A stretch of DNA of 64,000 bases from Larus michahellis (lineage: Eukaryota > Chordata > Aves > Charadriiformes > Laridae): contig NC_133896.1 of the NCBI RefSeq assembly GCF_964199755.1, positions 93,496,200 through 93,560,199 on the forward strand, written 5' to 3'. Position 1 is the first letter of the stretch; every line of letters starts with the position of its first letter. The notes under the pieces were generated by a model. That model was not told the DNA's origin. It ran no database searches and worked only from the letters and a program-made list of their open reading frames with translations. A program made the translations under genes and the position numbers. Positions 45,601 through 55,630 of this stretch are shown here, piece after piece.

Positions 45601-47593
45601 CTTAAGCAGAAGGGGACAACTGAAAGGATCTGTCTTCCACCAGTATCTGTTCTGCTGTGATAGCCTCTGACGATGGGAGGTGACTTCTACCAGAGAACTG
45701 ATGACACTGCTGGAAGATGGTAACACCTTCATTGAGTGCAGCCATTTTGTAGAGACCCTCTGACCATGCTTTGCTCTGTGTCCCATGGAAGAATGTAGGC
45801 AAATGCTGTTCTTAAATCAAATGGAAGGAGCTGCTAGAGGACACTGCAACAGACTTCGGGATATCAGCCCCATTCCGGTCAAGAACATAATCTCAGAACC
45901 CTCTGTGCCAAATGAGGATGTTTTCTTATAGGGTCTCACACACGTAGACACAATTTTTCTGTTGTGTGATCCCCACAGTAGTTAGAAGAAAGGCCAAAAA
46001 AGAATTTACCATTTTATGTTATCATAAAGAAAAAAAATAAATCAAAGATTCTAGCAATTTGCCACTAGTAACAAAGTTATTTGCATTAATTCACATTAAA
46101 AATACAAAATTAGACACCTTGAGTGATATAATTTCCCTTGCTCCGTCTCGATTAACGATCAGCAAAATTAGGGAGTACTGGTTCCAGCTGTAAAGAACTT
46201 CTGTGCTGCAGACACCTTTGCAAGTGGGCAGGTTAGGATACAAATGCTCCTTGCAAGACAGAGGATTAGGGTCATGGTGTTGTCCATCACCTATCACTTA
46301 CAGCATCACAGGGGGTTCAGGCCATGCTATGGCCCAGACAATAGTCATAGAGATCATTATCTCTTAGGCCCTTAGGAAATACTTCTGCAACTTGAGTAAA
46401 ATTAAAACCTGGATTTTTAAAAGAGTTAATTGTTCAAATTAAGTATTTTATTATTAAAATATTAAACCCTACGCTTTTTGTTTAAATATTATTAAATTTT
46501 TACCTATTACTAAAATTGAATATAACCAACACTACGGTCCTACCCCATTTATTTTGATGTTATTCTGTTTCAGTTTTTGATAGACTGAATCTTTTCTGCA
46601 CAGGCAATGCATTGTCCTATTGCAGGAACAGAGGGGAGTTGGAAGCCTGGGAGACAAGGGTCAAGGATACCAACAGCAGAGTGCGAGCACTATCAAGATT
46701 GAAGAAAAACACTACAGCTGAATGCTTCTGCTTAAACGATCTGCAGTGAAATAGCTGGCACTGCTGAAATTAAAATGGGTTTATTCTAAGTTTTAAGCAC
46801 AAAGTGTTGCCTTGAGCGGTCTACTTTGTATCTCTCAGTTTCATTGAAACTCTGCACTCAAGCAGGTCAAGATTTGAAGACTTTTTTCAATCATTAAAGC
46901 AAGAAACTTCTTATAAATAGAAAAAATTTATTAGATTATGGGCTATAATTTTACCATAAATGGTGGCCAGGGACTGTGGAATTTTATAGTCTTCAGTACC
47001 AATAAATAAATAAATATACACATGCAAAGCCTGAACTCACATTCTAAAAATATCTTAACTCCTTTTCAGACTTGGTAAGTAGAGACAATGAGAGTTTAAA
47101 ACGTTAGTAATACTAGCTGTCACAAGAACTGTACATAAGCTGCTATGAACAATTGCTTCTCCAGAACAAAGCACCCGATCCATACAGGTGGGGAGTAAGA
47201 GTTTGGCGAGGTTCAGCATACCGCATCCCTAGGCAGCGCAGAGCTCAGGAGCAGGCTTGTTAGTAACAACGCTAACACACAGGGGTTTGTTCTAATTCTA
47301 CACAGTCAGATGAAGACAGCAGTTCAGGGCAACGACTCGGACAGGGATCATGCTAAACTTATTTGCTTTCACACCCGGTGAGAAACTCAGGAGGACCTAG
47401 CGAAATATTCACTGCCACCCACCTTCTGTGGTGACTGGGAGAGAAATCTCCATGCAGGCTGCAGACTGGGCTTTTCTGAAGGGGGGCCTCCCAGGCCCCC
47501 GCCGGTTTGCTTTTGAGACATCTGCGCTGGAAAGTCGTTTTCCTGAACTGCAGCTCTGGGATGTCGGACTTGTACAGTGGCCATTCACGTGAT
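24624..47593 (-). CDS. STXBP5L: Syntaxin-binding protein 5-like (tomosyn-2), C-terminal 436 codons (7 exons; gene overview)
   Basis: Transcript order: 47593-47423, 31655-31416, 30456-30096, 29131-28966, 26457-26346, 25958-25738, 24665-24624, all minus strand. The total is 1313 nt: two bases completing a codon, then 436 codons and TAG, in one frame with GT-AG introns. Seen: the hypervariable linker, WD/beta-propeller end segments, a glycine-rich tail, and an R-SNARE motif with the zero-layer Arg (25819-25821), ending KDKKWYQF without a transmembrane segment. Known of tomosyns: cytosolic LLGL-family proteins that bind syntaxin/SNAP25 through this R-SNARE and so restrain vesicle priming. The match is better to STXBP5L than to STXBP5 (for example VLTF after the KGA block, and the GRPPFRKAQ linker exon). 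The convergent neighbour POLQ also agrees with the human STXBP5L locus. The N-terminal propeller and promoter lie right of the window. Confidence 0.96.
24666..25737 (-). other. STXBP5L last intron
   Basis: 1,072 nt between the R-SNARE exon and the terminal exon. It carries a small CAAA repeat near 24685-24701. No gene or transposon recognised. Confidence 0.85.
25738..25958 (-). CDS. STXBP5L: STXBP5L coding exon with R-SNARE motif
   Basis: 221 nt: two bases, then 73 codons ending AHE before donor GTAGGG. It encodes GEATAGKASRSLAQHIPG, a glycine-rich hinge (GGIEGVRGAAGGV), and the SNARE helix with ALDERGQKLGELDERT. By alignment to synaptobrevin, the Arg of DERG (25819-25821) is the zero-layer residue. 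It is relatively GC-rich, so long but meaningless open frames also exist on the opposite strand (up to 163 codons). Confidence 0.97.
25959..26345 (-). other. Short STXBP5L intron
   Basis: 387 nt from donor GTAAGT to acceptor CCTTTGCAG. Nothing else recognised. Confidence 0.85.
26346..26457 (-). CDS. STXBP5L: STXBP5L coding exon, tail region before the R-SNARE
   Basis: 112 nt, phase 0 to 1. It encodes DMLGDLFTPVETPEAQNRGF, then LKGLFGGSGQAFDREEL and one base of Phe. The TPVETPEA-NRGF-KGLFGG pattern is diagnostic for the tomosyn tail, which links the second propeller to the SNARE motif. The final T joins TT of the next exon to give the Phe of ELFGEA. Confidence 0.96.
26458..28965 (-). other. 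STXBP5L intron with two GC-rich patches
   Basis: 2,508 nt. GC-rich patches at about 27.06-27.40 kb and 28.40-28.70 kb are flanked by AT-rich sequence. A run rich in A lies at 27578-27605. Open frames in the patches overlap on both strands and show no domain. Confidence 0.8.
28966..29131 (-). CDS. STXBP5L: STXBP5L coding exon, end of second propeller
   Basis: 166 nt, phase 2 to 0. After the base that completes Ser it encodes LPSLRPLLDINYLPVTDMRI, then ARTFCFTNEGQALYLSSPTE, ending SQEMCDNLQ before donor GTAGGG. This block is nearly identical across tomosyns. Known of the family: it lies in the last blade of the second WD-like beta-propeller. Confidence 0.97.
29132..30095 (-). other. STXBP5L intron with GC-rich core
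   Basis: 964 nt. The core at about 29.28-29.73 kb is GC-rich and open in several frames on both strands (up to about 150 codons each way). No domain or splice-supported exon was recognised, so it is treated as intron. Confidence 0.75.
30096..30456 (-). CDS. STXBP5L: STXBP5L coding exon, second propeller (largest exon here)
   Basis: 361 nt, phase 1 to 2. It encodes TVLTLKGAVLTFACLDCMG, PPYEVWRDP, a variable charged loop (SADDGEKTRKRK), then VICSEKQAKVFSLPSQTCLY, VHNITETSFLLRADVV and CLACFCANGHIMTL. The ICSEKQAKV-SLP and ACFCANGHIM blocks are tomosyn signatures. The open frame continues upstream of 30456 only into intron. Confidence 0.97.
30457..31415 (-). other. STXBP5L intron, nothing recognised
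   Basis: 959 nt from donor GTAAGA to acceptor TTTTGCAG. No gene or transposon recognised. Confidence 0.85.
31416..31655 (-). CDS. STXBP5L: STXBP5L coding exon, linker end and propeller blade
   Basis: 240 nt, phase 1 to 1. It encodes NRENSFSRSRSSSVSSIDRD, a serine/arginine-rich linker end, then the propeller strand ALYFMESFARKNDSAISPCL, WVGTGLGMVLILSLNLP and EPVMVSPS. Together with the upstream exon at 47423-47593 it reads VTTE-E-NRENS, continuous with STXBP5L as recalled. The linker is a site of alternative splicing in the family. Confidence 0.96.
33613..33636. repeat. (AT)n microsatellite
   Basis: Uninterrupted AT dinucleotides for about 24 nt, continuing imperfectly as TGTATATGTAT to about 33647. 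Simple repeat in an STXBP5L intron. Confidence 0.9.
35364..35462 (-). CDS. Candidate cassette exon of STXBP5L linker
   Basis: Possible 99 nt exon with a strong donor (AAAG|GTAAGA) and an acceptor GGCAGTAG. It is open for 33 codons in phase 1 to 1, the exact phase needed to sit between 47423-47593 and 31416-31655 without shifting frame. It would encode a basic, His-rich segment starting GYISRRAMLQQLHG and ending AHTWMNK. Against it: the acceptor tract is only moderate, and I do not recall this peptide from known tomosyn-2 isoforms. It could be chance or a non-coding transcript exon. Confidence 0.3.
35791..35811 (+). repeat. A10 followed by G11
   Basis: Abutting homopolymers of A and G in an STXBP5L intron. 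It is purine-only on the plus strand, so the transcript strand carries C11T10. Confidence 0.9.
38536..38562 (+). repeat. (ATCC)n tetranucleotide repeat
   Basis: About six units of CCAT/ATCC with one imperfect unit (CATTCATCC). Simple repeat in an STXBP5L intron. Confidence 0.9.
43211..43233 (-). repeat. C-rich tract (G-rich on transcript strand)
   Basis: Plus strand C9, A, C4, TA, C7. On the minus, transcribed-sense strand this is G7-TA-G4-T-G9, which has enough G runs for a G-quadruplex in STXBP5L pre-mRNA. Confidence 0.8.
47423..47593 (-). CDS. STXBP5L: STXBP5L coding exon, hypervariable linker
   Basis: 171 nt: two bases completing Asp, 56 codons, then one base. It encodes HVNGHCTSPTSQSCSSGKRL, then SSADVSKANRRGPGRPPFRK and AQSAACMEISLPVTTE. 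The correct frame is the one without a long ATG-started open frame; the two longer overlapping frames at this locus are shadows. The segment matches the STXBP5L-specific linker as I recall it and is not part of STXBP5. It is flanked by acceptor CTTTCCAG and donor GTGGGT and joins in phase to 31655. Tomosyn linkers are Ser/Thr-rich and differ among splice forms. Confidence 0.92.
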
Positions 47594-49223
47594 CTGGAAA
47601 GCGAATGCAAAAAGTGCTAGGTGAAGTGCCAGCTCCCGGAAATTCAGAATGGAGGAGAGATGTACGCTCTGATGTTTAAGAATGGGTTACATCAAATCTT
47701 CTGAGAATAACTACTTATTTGTTTTATCAGCCCAGCATGTATATGGAAGAATATCTCCCCATATCTTTAAGGTATACTTTGAAAAAAAGCAAGGGGCATA
47801 GAACTGGTACGTGTTCTTACAGCTGCAAATCCCACAGCATTTTGTTGACCTATGTGAACAGGGAATTTATCAAGATACTGCTGGTAACACTGCCATCCCT
47901 GATGTTGTGTCTCCTAACAGATGCCAAATAAATTTGAAACCTATCTTTCATTTTTGTTCTTATAAAGAACTGCAAGCGTAATTTACTACAGGATAGAATT
48001 TACAGCTAGACATCTACCCTACCTGACTTGAAGCTGCACAAAACAGGCATCTAACTGCTGCTATTTGGGATAATTACAAAACTAGCCATAACATGGCTAA
48101 GTATTTTATTCTTTATATGTCACAAATAGATTTATTTTATTGCTAAGGAAACTGACTGCTGAACAATTGATTTGTCTGCTACAGATTTAAAGATGCGAGG
48201 CCAAGTCCTTGAACCCCTGCTACAGGCCGTGGTCCATCAGCAGAGCGCATGCTGCCGTCTGATGGGGTGAGAAACAAAACACGGCTGCTTTAAACTCTGC
48301 CTACATTCGTCTGTTCTTCGTTACTGGCAACAGGTCTTTAAACCACAACAATCCACTGATCAAGGCTTAGATTAGAGTTCAGAGTGGGTTGGACTGGACT
48401 AGAAAACATTCACGCGATGTATTCCTTCCTCTCGTGTTGCATAAGACAACATGAGAAGAATTACTGAATATGAATTTTCCCCTCACCATATGAAAGGATG
48501 AACACCTAGGTATAATTGAATTATTTCTGGTCAGCAGGTAATTCATACTTAATAATTTAAGTGAGCAGCAGGTAATAAGCGTAACAAAAATTCAGACTTA
48601 TGCAAGCACACTGAATATTTCTATTCAAAACTATGGAAGGTCAGTACTATAGGTAAGGACAAGCTTGGATTTTCTCCCTTCATTTTAAATGTCAGGTTAT
48701 TTATATCTGAGAATTAGATTAGTCTTTAATATTCTGTATATGAGTATCATATTTGGTTAACTCTCTTTGATTTGTATTGTATCCAAGGAAAAGATGAATG
48801 TTAATATACCAAAATAAATTTGTTTCTTGGTTACCATGACATGATAGCTCCATTGTACATAATGAAAAGCTATTTCTATATTTAGATAATAAAACAGATT
48901 CTATACTAAGTAGGGCATATAGTGTGCAGACTACATTATATGTAGTCTTCCAACACGTAACTCGTGTCCTTTCCATGTGAAAGCAGTTCAATCTTAATGA
49001 ACAAAATTGGAAAGAATTGTTTAGAATTACGGTTTAGAAAGCAATTTAGTCTCTACTGCATATCGAGACAGCTCTGTAGGAGACACAACTTTCATGACTT
49101 TTATCATGTTTCTTAATACATGGCTATTAACTAAGCTAACAACAGATATAAAACTGATGTGGATGATTCATTCAACTTATAGTTAGGGAATTTTCCAAAA
49201 TATGCTGGAACTATTGATATATT

Positions 49224-49385
49224 TCAGTAGAAAGTCCTTTGAGACTGGGGGCTCTGTTCAAGGGCACAGGCTGACTGTTCAACCTCAGCAACAGACACAT
49301 CCTCATCCAGCTGCTTCCTTTCTTCAGGATTCAGTTTGTGTGAAGGAGTTTCAGCATGATATCTAATTATCTCCAGGGGGGAATC
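49224..49385 (-). CDS. Candidate alternative terminal exon, unidentified
   Basis: Begins immediately after an acceptor-like TTCCTCACCACTCCGTAG. It stays open for 53 codons to a TGA, with no ATG. The peptide is acidic and protein-like: DSPLEIIRYHAETPSHKLNP, then EERKQLDEDVSVAEVEQ, then ALEQSPQSQ. No clear donor precedes the stop apart from a weak GAG|GTTGAA, and no AATAAA was seen soon after it. It could be an alternative 3' exon, part of an unannotated gene, a pseudogene piece, or chance. I do not recognise the family. Confidence 0.25.
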   Translation of the reverse strand, partial: DSPLEIIRYHAETPSHKLNPEERKQLDEDVSVAEVEQSACALEQSPQSQRTFY

Positions 49386-51473
49386 CTACGGAGTGGTGAG
49401 GAACATAACAGAGTAAGAAAGAATCATATTCTATAGAAACATCAACAACATTTGTGAGTCCCTTTCCCTGAACATTGTACAGAATGGGCACAATTCATCT
49501 AAACCCCCATTCACATTTAAGACAAATGCTGCTGTTTCTCTTGTTATGCTTGCTTGTCTCAGTTACCTTCAATGACCCAAATTAAACAATCAGTAGGATC
49601 TGGGCACCTAAATCCCTTTGGATGTTTTGACAATGCCTTTCTGAATAAGCAAAGCCAGTTCCTGCATAGAAAAGAAAAGCAGGCTTCATCCTAGAAGATG
49701 CAGGTATATCCCTTCAAGTACTGAAGTTGGTGAAATGTTAGTGAGTGCGAAAACAATGACCGTAAGAGAGATTTTAGTGATCAGCTACACACTTTTCTAT
49801 ATTTTAACACTGCTCTGTTCTTCTGATTAGGTATGACTATTTTTAAAAGTATACCTCAAGGAGCAATGCAGCCCTTCGAACCGTAGTAAAAACAAAAAGA
49901 CACTGTACAAAGAGTAATAAAATTATGGGAAAGTATAACTGCAACGTTTCTGCAGAGAAGATGATAAGAATCAAGCAGATAAAGACCACCCAAATCTACA
50001 AGAAAATCCTATGTGTGTATTTTAAAAATTAATTTATCACGTTTTTTACGGTATAAGCTCAGTGACGCAAAACGCGTCTAAAGAAAGGTTATGTACTATT
50101 TAAGACAGGGATCTTAATCATTGCCTGAAAAAAAAGAAGTGTGCAAGAAAAGTGGTAATAAAAAACAATACTAGTTTCCTACAGCATACTTTCTAAGGGA
50201 GACTGAGAATCCTATCACCCTTTACCAAAATGACTGCAATGGTTTACCAGCCCTCTGAGACCTGTGTCACCTGATCCTCCTCTACCATGACAGATGTCTT
50301 CCAATCACCCCAAAGAACAGCTAGAGGAGACTTATAAAAACTTGGCTTTTTTTCCAGGTTTGTTCAATTTGTAAGGAAGAACAACATTTTAACTTTCTTC
50401 CTTGCTGGCTTACTGCTTTTGTCATGTGGTCCCTGGGGCTTTTCTCATGTCAGAAATATTAGCTGATACCGAGCACCAGTTGATATCGGAGACATTAACT
50501 TTGGTACTTAAGAAGCAGTGCACGGATTGCTCTGTGCTGTTGATGCAATAGTGCAGCAGCTCCTAACTCTCTCTTCTTCTGGAGAAGGCAGAAAATAGTT
50601 GCTCAGGGAGACAGCACCGCACAAAAAGCCCCCTTCTCTTTTGTACCCTTTCCCACCACTGCATTTACCATCGCCTCCTATCCCTTCCCATGGGTGCTGC
50701 TGCCCATGAGGTCAAGGGAATTCACACTCTCTACTGCCCCTAGATTCCAGCAGCATGTGCCAGAGTTACCAACGCACTACACTTGGGCATCCTGGCTCAG
50801 CGGAGCTTATCCTTGGAGCAGTCCCCAGACTGTGTAACAACCGTCCCCCTCTGCCAGGGCAGCAGCCTTTTCTCCTGCTTGTGGACAGTGAACTAAATAG
50901 CCAGGGCTCGGTTTGTAGCTATTCTGTTCATTAATTTAAAAACGTAAGGCTCATTGAAGCCATTGGAAGTAATCATAGCAGACTACTCCATGTGACAATA
51001 CTTTAGTCCATTTTATACTAATTTAACTCCACTGATTTAATAAAGCAGATAGCAATAAATTGCATCTAAGATGTACTAAAATGTATAAAAGAGAAGTTCA
51101 TGACATAAAATTCTATAATGTTCACCACATGCTGCTCCTACAGTGCCGGTCCTAATTGTTTGCCTTCATCTGGGCTCATGGCGTTACCCATACGAATTAA
51201 AAATGCTTTAGCTATCCCTGTTAGCAGGCTGAACAGTGGGACAAACGGTAGCTCCCTTCAGTGCAGTGTGCACCCCAAAAACCGCTTAAGAAACAGAACT
51301 GTGCTGGATGGAAGGCCAGTGTGTCACAAAAAATACTAGTGAGACGATGAGATTAAGAACTGAAGAAGTAACATTAGTTTCTGTGAACTTGGTGAAACTA
51401 CTGAGAGATGCCTTCTGAGAGAGGCAAAGTGCAACATGACAGCTGCAAGTCTGCTGGAGAGCCTCAAATTCAA

Positions 51474-51495
51474 TTTTTTTTTTTTTTTTTTTTTT
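51474..51495 (+). repeat. T22 homopolymer
   Basis: Uninterrupted T run in an STXBP5L intron (A22 in the transcript direction). Possibly the tail of an old minus-strand retroposon, but no body was recognised beside it. Confidence 0.85.
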
Positions 51496-54400
51496 AGTAT
51501 TACACAGACAGGAAGCATATTATATATACACATCCTGATTTTAGTTTACACACAGTAACACATATGCGTTACACAACTTGTCTTGTCATACGAACAACCG
51601 TTTTAAACTACTTGGTGACCTCTGCAAAAAGCAAAAGGAACAAACAATTTACCAGTGAAAAGCAGAACCCTTGTTAAAACCAAATGTATTAAAAATGTCA
51701 GTAAGAAAGGAGAAACACGCATTTGCAGTTGCTGCCTAGAAAGTTGTGTTACACTAGACATAAATACAAAAAAAAAAAAAGACCAACGATTTTTTTCAGT
51801 TCCAACAAAGGGATAAATTCAGACAGAAAAACTAGCTGTTTTTCCAGTTCTTACTAATGATCTAAGAGAGGCTGAGAACAAAGGAATTTAAATATGACTA
51901 ATTAGAAGCATTATAATACCATCCTAAATTGTAAGGAAGTAATCAATAAAAGAGCAGGCAAAAGGACCAGGGAGAGATGCTTATGGAGCAGAAAGGACCT
52001 GAAAAATGAGTTCCAGAGAATCTCCTCAACAAATGTTGAGGAATACAATCTTTGCTGTTAAAGGGGGGAAAAGTCCATCTGGTTCCACTGGGGGATTTTT
52101 GTGTATTATCAATAAATTAGATTTTGGGTAATAATTATGGGTGTGACTGACCTTTTTTCTTGAAACAGCAAAGAGATACACATTTAAATAAAGAAAAAAA
52201 GAGATTTCCTAACTATACAAATGGCCCGAAGAACATCCTCAGGTCTGCATGTAAAATAACCAAAATTTGTGTAAAAGTAGTGTGATCGTTCATTAGTGAG
52301 AATATAGACTGACAGACACCTTAAATTTTTAACAAAATATACTTAAACCAAAATCCCTTACAAAGTCAGGATCACAATTTTCTCTTGGTGCAGTTCTGTC
52401 AACCAGGCAAGAGAGGAGCTGTTAGCCCTAGCAGAAGAGGCGAGTATAGATGTACTGCCAGCAAAATTGTATATTTACCATAATGTCTTCATCAGTTTGA
52501 AGAGGAAGGATGAATTGCCCTGTTGACATACTGCTAGTACATTTAGGTCCACACTAAGAGTATATAATGTGCTGTGACTGTAATATGCTGCCTATGTAAT
52601 ATAAAGGTATTGTTATTATGGTAATGAACTCCTACCATGTGCTTGATCCTAGATATCATAATTTTTTTGAAAACAGGGTGAACAGATTTATTATTCAGAT
52701 AAATGAAATACTGTGAAGTGGCTGAAAATCTTAAGCGTGTTGTCACTGATAAAGGCCCTTTTAAAACTAGCATTTTTGCCTACAAACAACGAAACCAAAA
52801 TAAACACTATCCAAATGAAGAACATTAAGAATATATGTCATAATATCACCTCTACATTATCATATGTGAAAAACCAAACTTGGCAGTGCAAATCTAAAAG
52901 TAAATCTAGCTTTGTTCCCTGAGAACAGCGGGAAAATTTTGGACTACTTGGATCTAACTCTGCTCCTCAGATTCCTCTGCTGAATTTCTAGTGATCATGT
53001 AACACCACACTTCTGGACTGACTGTCTCAAAAAGTACACAGCACTCCGTATGCCTCAACAGAATAACGTAACACAAATTGTTGCTATGCTTTGTGCAATA
53101 AACAGGAAAACACAGACAGAAAACTTAATTTAATTCTGAAAAATAAGCATGAAACATGATGCATCCCGAGCTGCACAGAGGACAACACTGAAACATGCAA
53201 GTTGTGGATGAACCACAAGACCATCTAGGATATCAACAGCTAGCCCTGAGCACCCCTTATTAGTATTGCCTCTGCATCTTCAAGATGGAAAAATCTGGCT
53301 TTAATTCTCCATTTTTGAAAATGAAAAATTCTTCAAAGCAGTTGGACTTGAAACGTTTTTCCAACTTGAACATGACAAACGTAAAGCATGACACATATGA
53401 ACTGGAGACTTTCTAAACAAAACTCCACCTTTAAATCTTAAATGAATGAACAGAACGTAAGGTAATTGCAACAAAATTGTTTTTAGTCTATTCTAATAAG
53501 ATTCTTCCAGATTCTTCCCGATTTTTCCAAAAATCATTGCTTTTAACTAGAGGTAAGAATGTCTGAAATAATTGAGCTAGCACCACTCCATAGATACTTG
53601 TAAATACTCAACAGAAAAAGGCACAGACATGGTCAAATAAGGCATTCCAAATATCATTAAGTTTACACATAATTTTTGTGCAGCAATCAAACAACTCTAA
53701 AAAAATTCCACATTTTTCCAAATTTGTTAATATTATGCATGGTAGATTTTTGACAGATCTCATAGCAGGTTATTGTAATAAATAAACTAGCAACAATTGT
53801 TCATTCTTATTTCAATGTTGCAAAACCAAATTTTACAGTTGATAACTTCTGATTTAGAGTTCTTATTTATCCTTCTTTTGTTATCACTGGTTGTCAAAAC
53901 AATTGTACATGGAAAACAATTATTACTTTCTAAATATTCTTCTGCTTGTACACACAGGTGAGCTACTAAGACTTCGGACGTCGCCTGAAGTCCAAACAAG
54001 GTGACAGAATCATCTGTCTCACGCCTGAGTCTCTGCCTACAGATGACCATCTGTGTGAGAGCTCAATCCCAATCCAAGTTACTTACTATAGAGGACCTCT
54101 GGGTCCAGGCATGTCTGGTAAATCTATGCGTAGCCCCAGATTTTGCCTGCTGGAAAGTATTACAACCTGAGAAGTGTACAGAGACCACGGGATGGAAGAA
54201 TGTGTTTGCATTGCTTGAAAGGAGTGGAAAATGACTTACCTTGCAGAGTCCTCAGTAAGGAACTCTTCAAGTAAAAACAGAGAACTTAGGAACAGTGAAT
54301 ATCTATTGCACTGTGAGCCTAACAGTTGCATATCATTTTATTATTATCAGCTCTTAAATGTATGATCTTTACTGCTTTGTTTTGTTGTTTCAGCAAACAA

Positions 54401-55018
54401 ATTTTACTGCCTTTCCTTCATGACTACATTTAACTATATCAGTTATAAACATTTTATTTATGGTACCATTTTGATAATTTTAAGCACTTACCTTTCCTTT
54501 AAACTACTTGCTTGTTAAACCTCCCACGTAGATCAGGGTTTTTTCGTTTGTTTGTTTTTCTTTTTTTTTTTTTTTTAATCTGGAAGCATTAGAAGTCAGA
54601 ACGCAGCCCCTTTCTCCCTTTGAAATATAACCACACCCCATGCCTATTATGCCGTAATAGCTGACAGATTTAACCTGCTGATCACCTCTTGCTGCTTTTT
54701 ATTCTGGTTATTTGGACTGGCAGAATGCTGATATATCTGTTAACATAGGTTCTCTTTTAAAAATGTTTGACCATAAACCTTCTCTTATTTAATTAAGGAA
54801 GAAAGCAGTGCTGTCATACACTTGACCTTCAGCAGATGAAAGAGACTTTTGTCTAGTAGGGTCCTAGCTACAGAATATCAAAATCCAAACCTGAAAATGT
54901 GAAATTGCAGAGAGGCCAAACGTTTAAAAACATTTCTGTAACAGTGAAAGCCTTTAGTACAACCCACAATGTTTTCCATCTTAATACAGATTAAACTCGC
55001 AGAAAAAAAAAAAAAAAA

Positions 55019-55630
55019 GGCAAACTGCATCCTCCACGGAATGAGCGAGAGCATAGCCAGCAGCTTGAGGGATGTAATCCTTCCCCTCTTTGGTGCTTGT
55101 CAGACTGCATCTCAAGTCCTGTGCTCGGTTTTGGGCTCCCCATTACAGGTAAGATATTGACATACAGGAGTGAGTTCAGCAGGAGTCCACCAAGCTGGTA
55201 AGGGAGCAGGCACACATCATGCAAGAGGAGAGGCTGAGAAGTGGTTTTTTTTCAGCCTGAAGAGAAGACAAGACTCAGGGCAGACCTTATTGCTGTCTGC
55301 AACTACCTAATCTAAGGTACTAAGTACACAGAGAAGACAGAGCCAGACACTTCTCAGAGGTCCACAGTGATCGGATGAGAGGCAAAGGACACACCTTGGA
55401 ACATGGGAAATTCTGGTTAGATATTAGGAAAAGCTTTTTTCCTGTGTGGATGATCAAATACTAGAAGAGGTCGCCCAGAGAGGTTGTGGACCCCCTGCCC
55501 TTGGAGGCACTCGAGACTCAACTGGACACTACTATCCTGACCTACCTGGTCTAACTACACCTGCTTTGAGCAGGGTGATGGCCTAGACAACATCTAGAGG
55601 TCCCTTCCAACCTTAACTATGCTATGATGC
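55019..55630 (+). mobile_element. CR1 LINE, 5'-truncated and degenerate
   Basis: About 610 nt corresponding to the 3' end of a CR1 element: the tail of the reverse transcriptase open frame and the 3' UTR. Recognisable landmarks in order are GTTTTGGGCTCCCCA, GAGAGGCTGAGAAG, CAGCCTGAAGAGAAGACAAG, GCCCAGAGAGGTTGTGGA, and the ending GAGGTCCCTTCCAACCTT with decayed ATTCTATG octamers. The frame is broken throughout, so it makes no protein. It lies antisense to STXBP5L and directly follows an A16 tract (55003-55018). Confidence 0.92.

Larger units (their letters stand above)
31656..47422 (-). other. Large STXBP5L intron (15.8 kb)
   Basis: Intron within the hypervariable linker region. It holds simple repeats (TA at 33613-33636, ATCC at 38536-38562, A10G11 at 35791-35811, a C-rich tract at 43211-43233, AAAT near 47000) and one candidate cassette exon (35364-35462). 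A 191-codon plus-strand open frame at 34326-34901 has no domain and a pyrimidine-rich composition, so I do not call it. No full transposon was recognised. Confidence 0.8.

Noticed and set aside
54240..54262. Possible 23-nt minus-strand microexon with strong donor CAAG|GTAAGT
   Set aside because: It would have the right length (3n+2) to join the 60594-60613 candidate to the 47593 exon. However, the acceptor is poor (AAGAG, with an earlier AG just upstream) and the peptide matches nothing I know, so it was not annotated.
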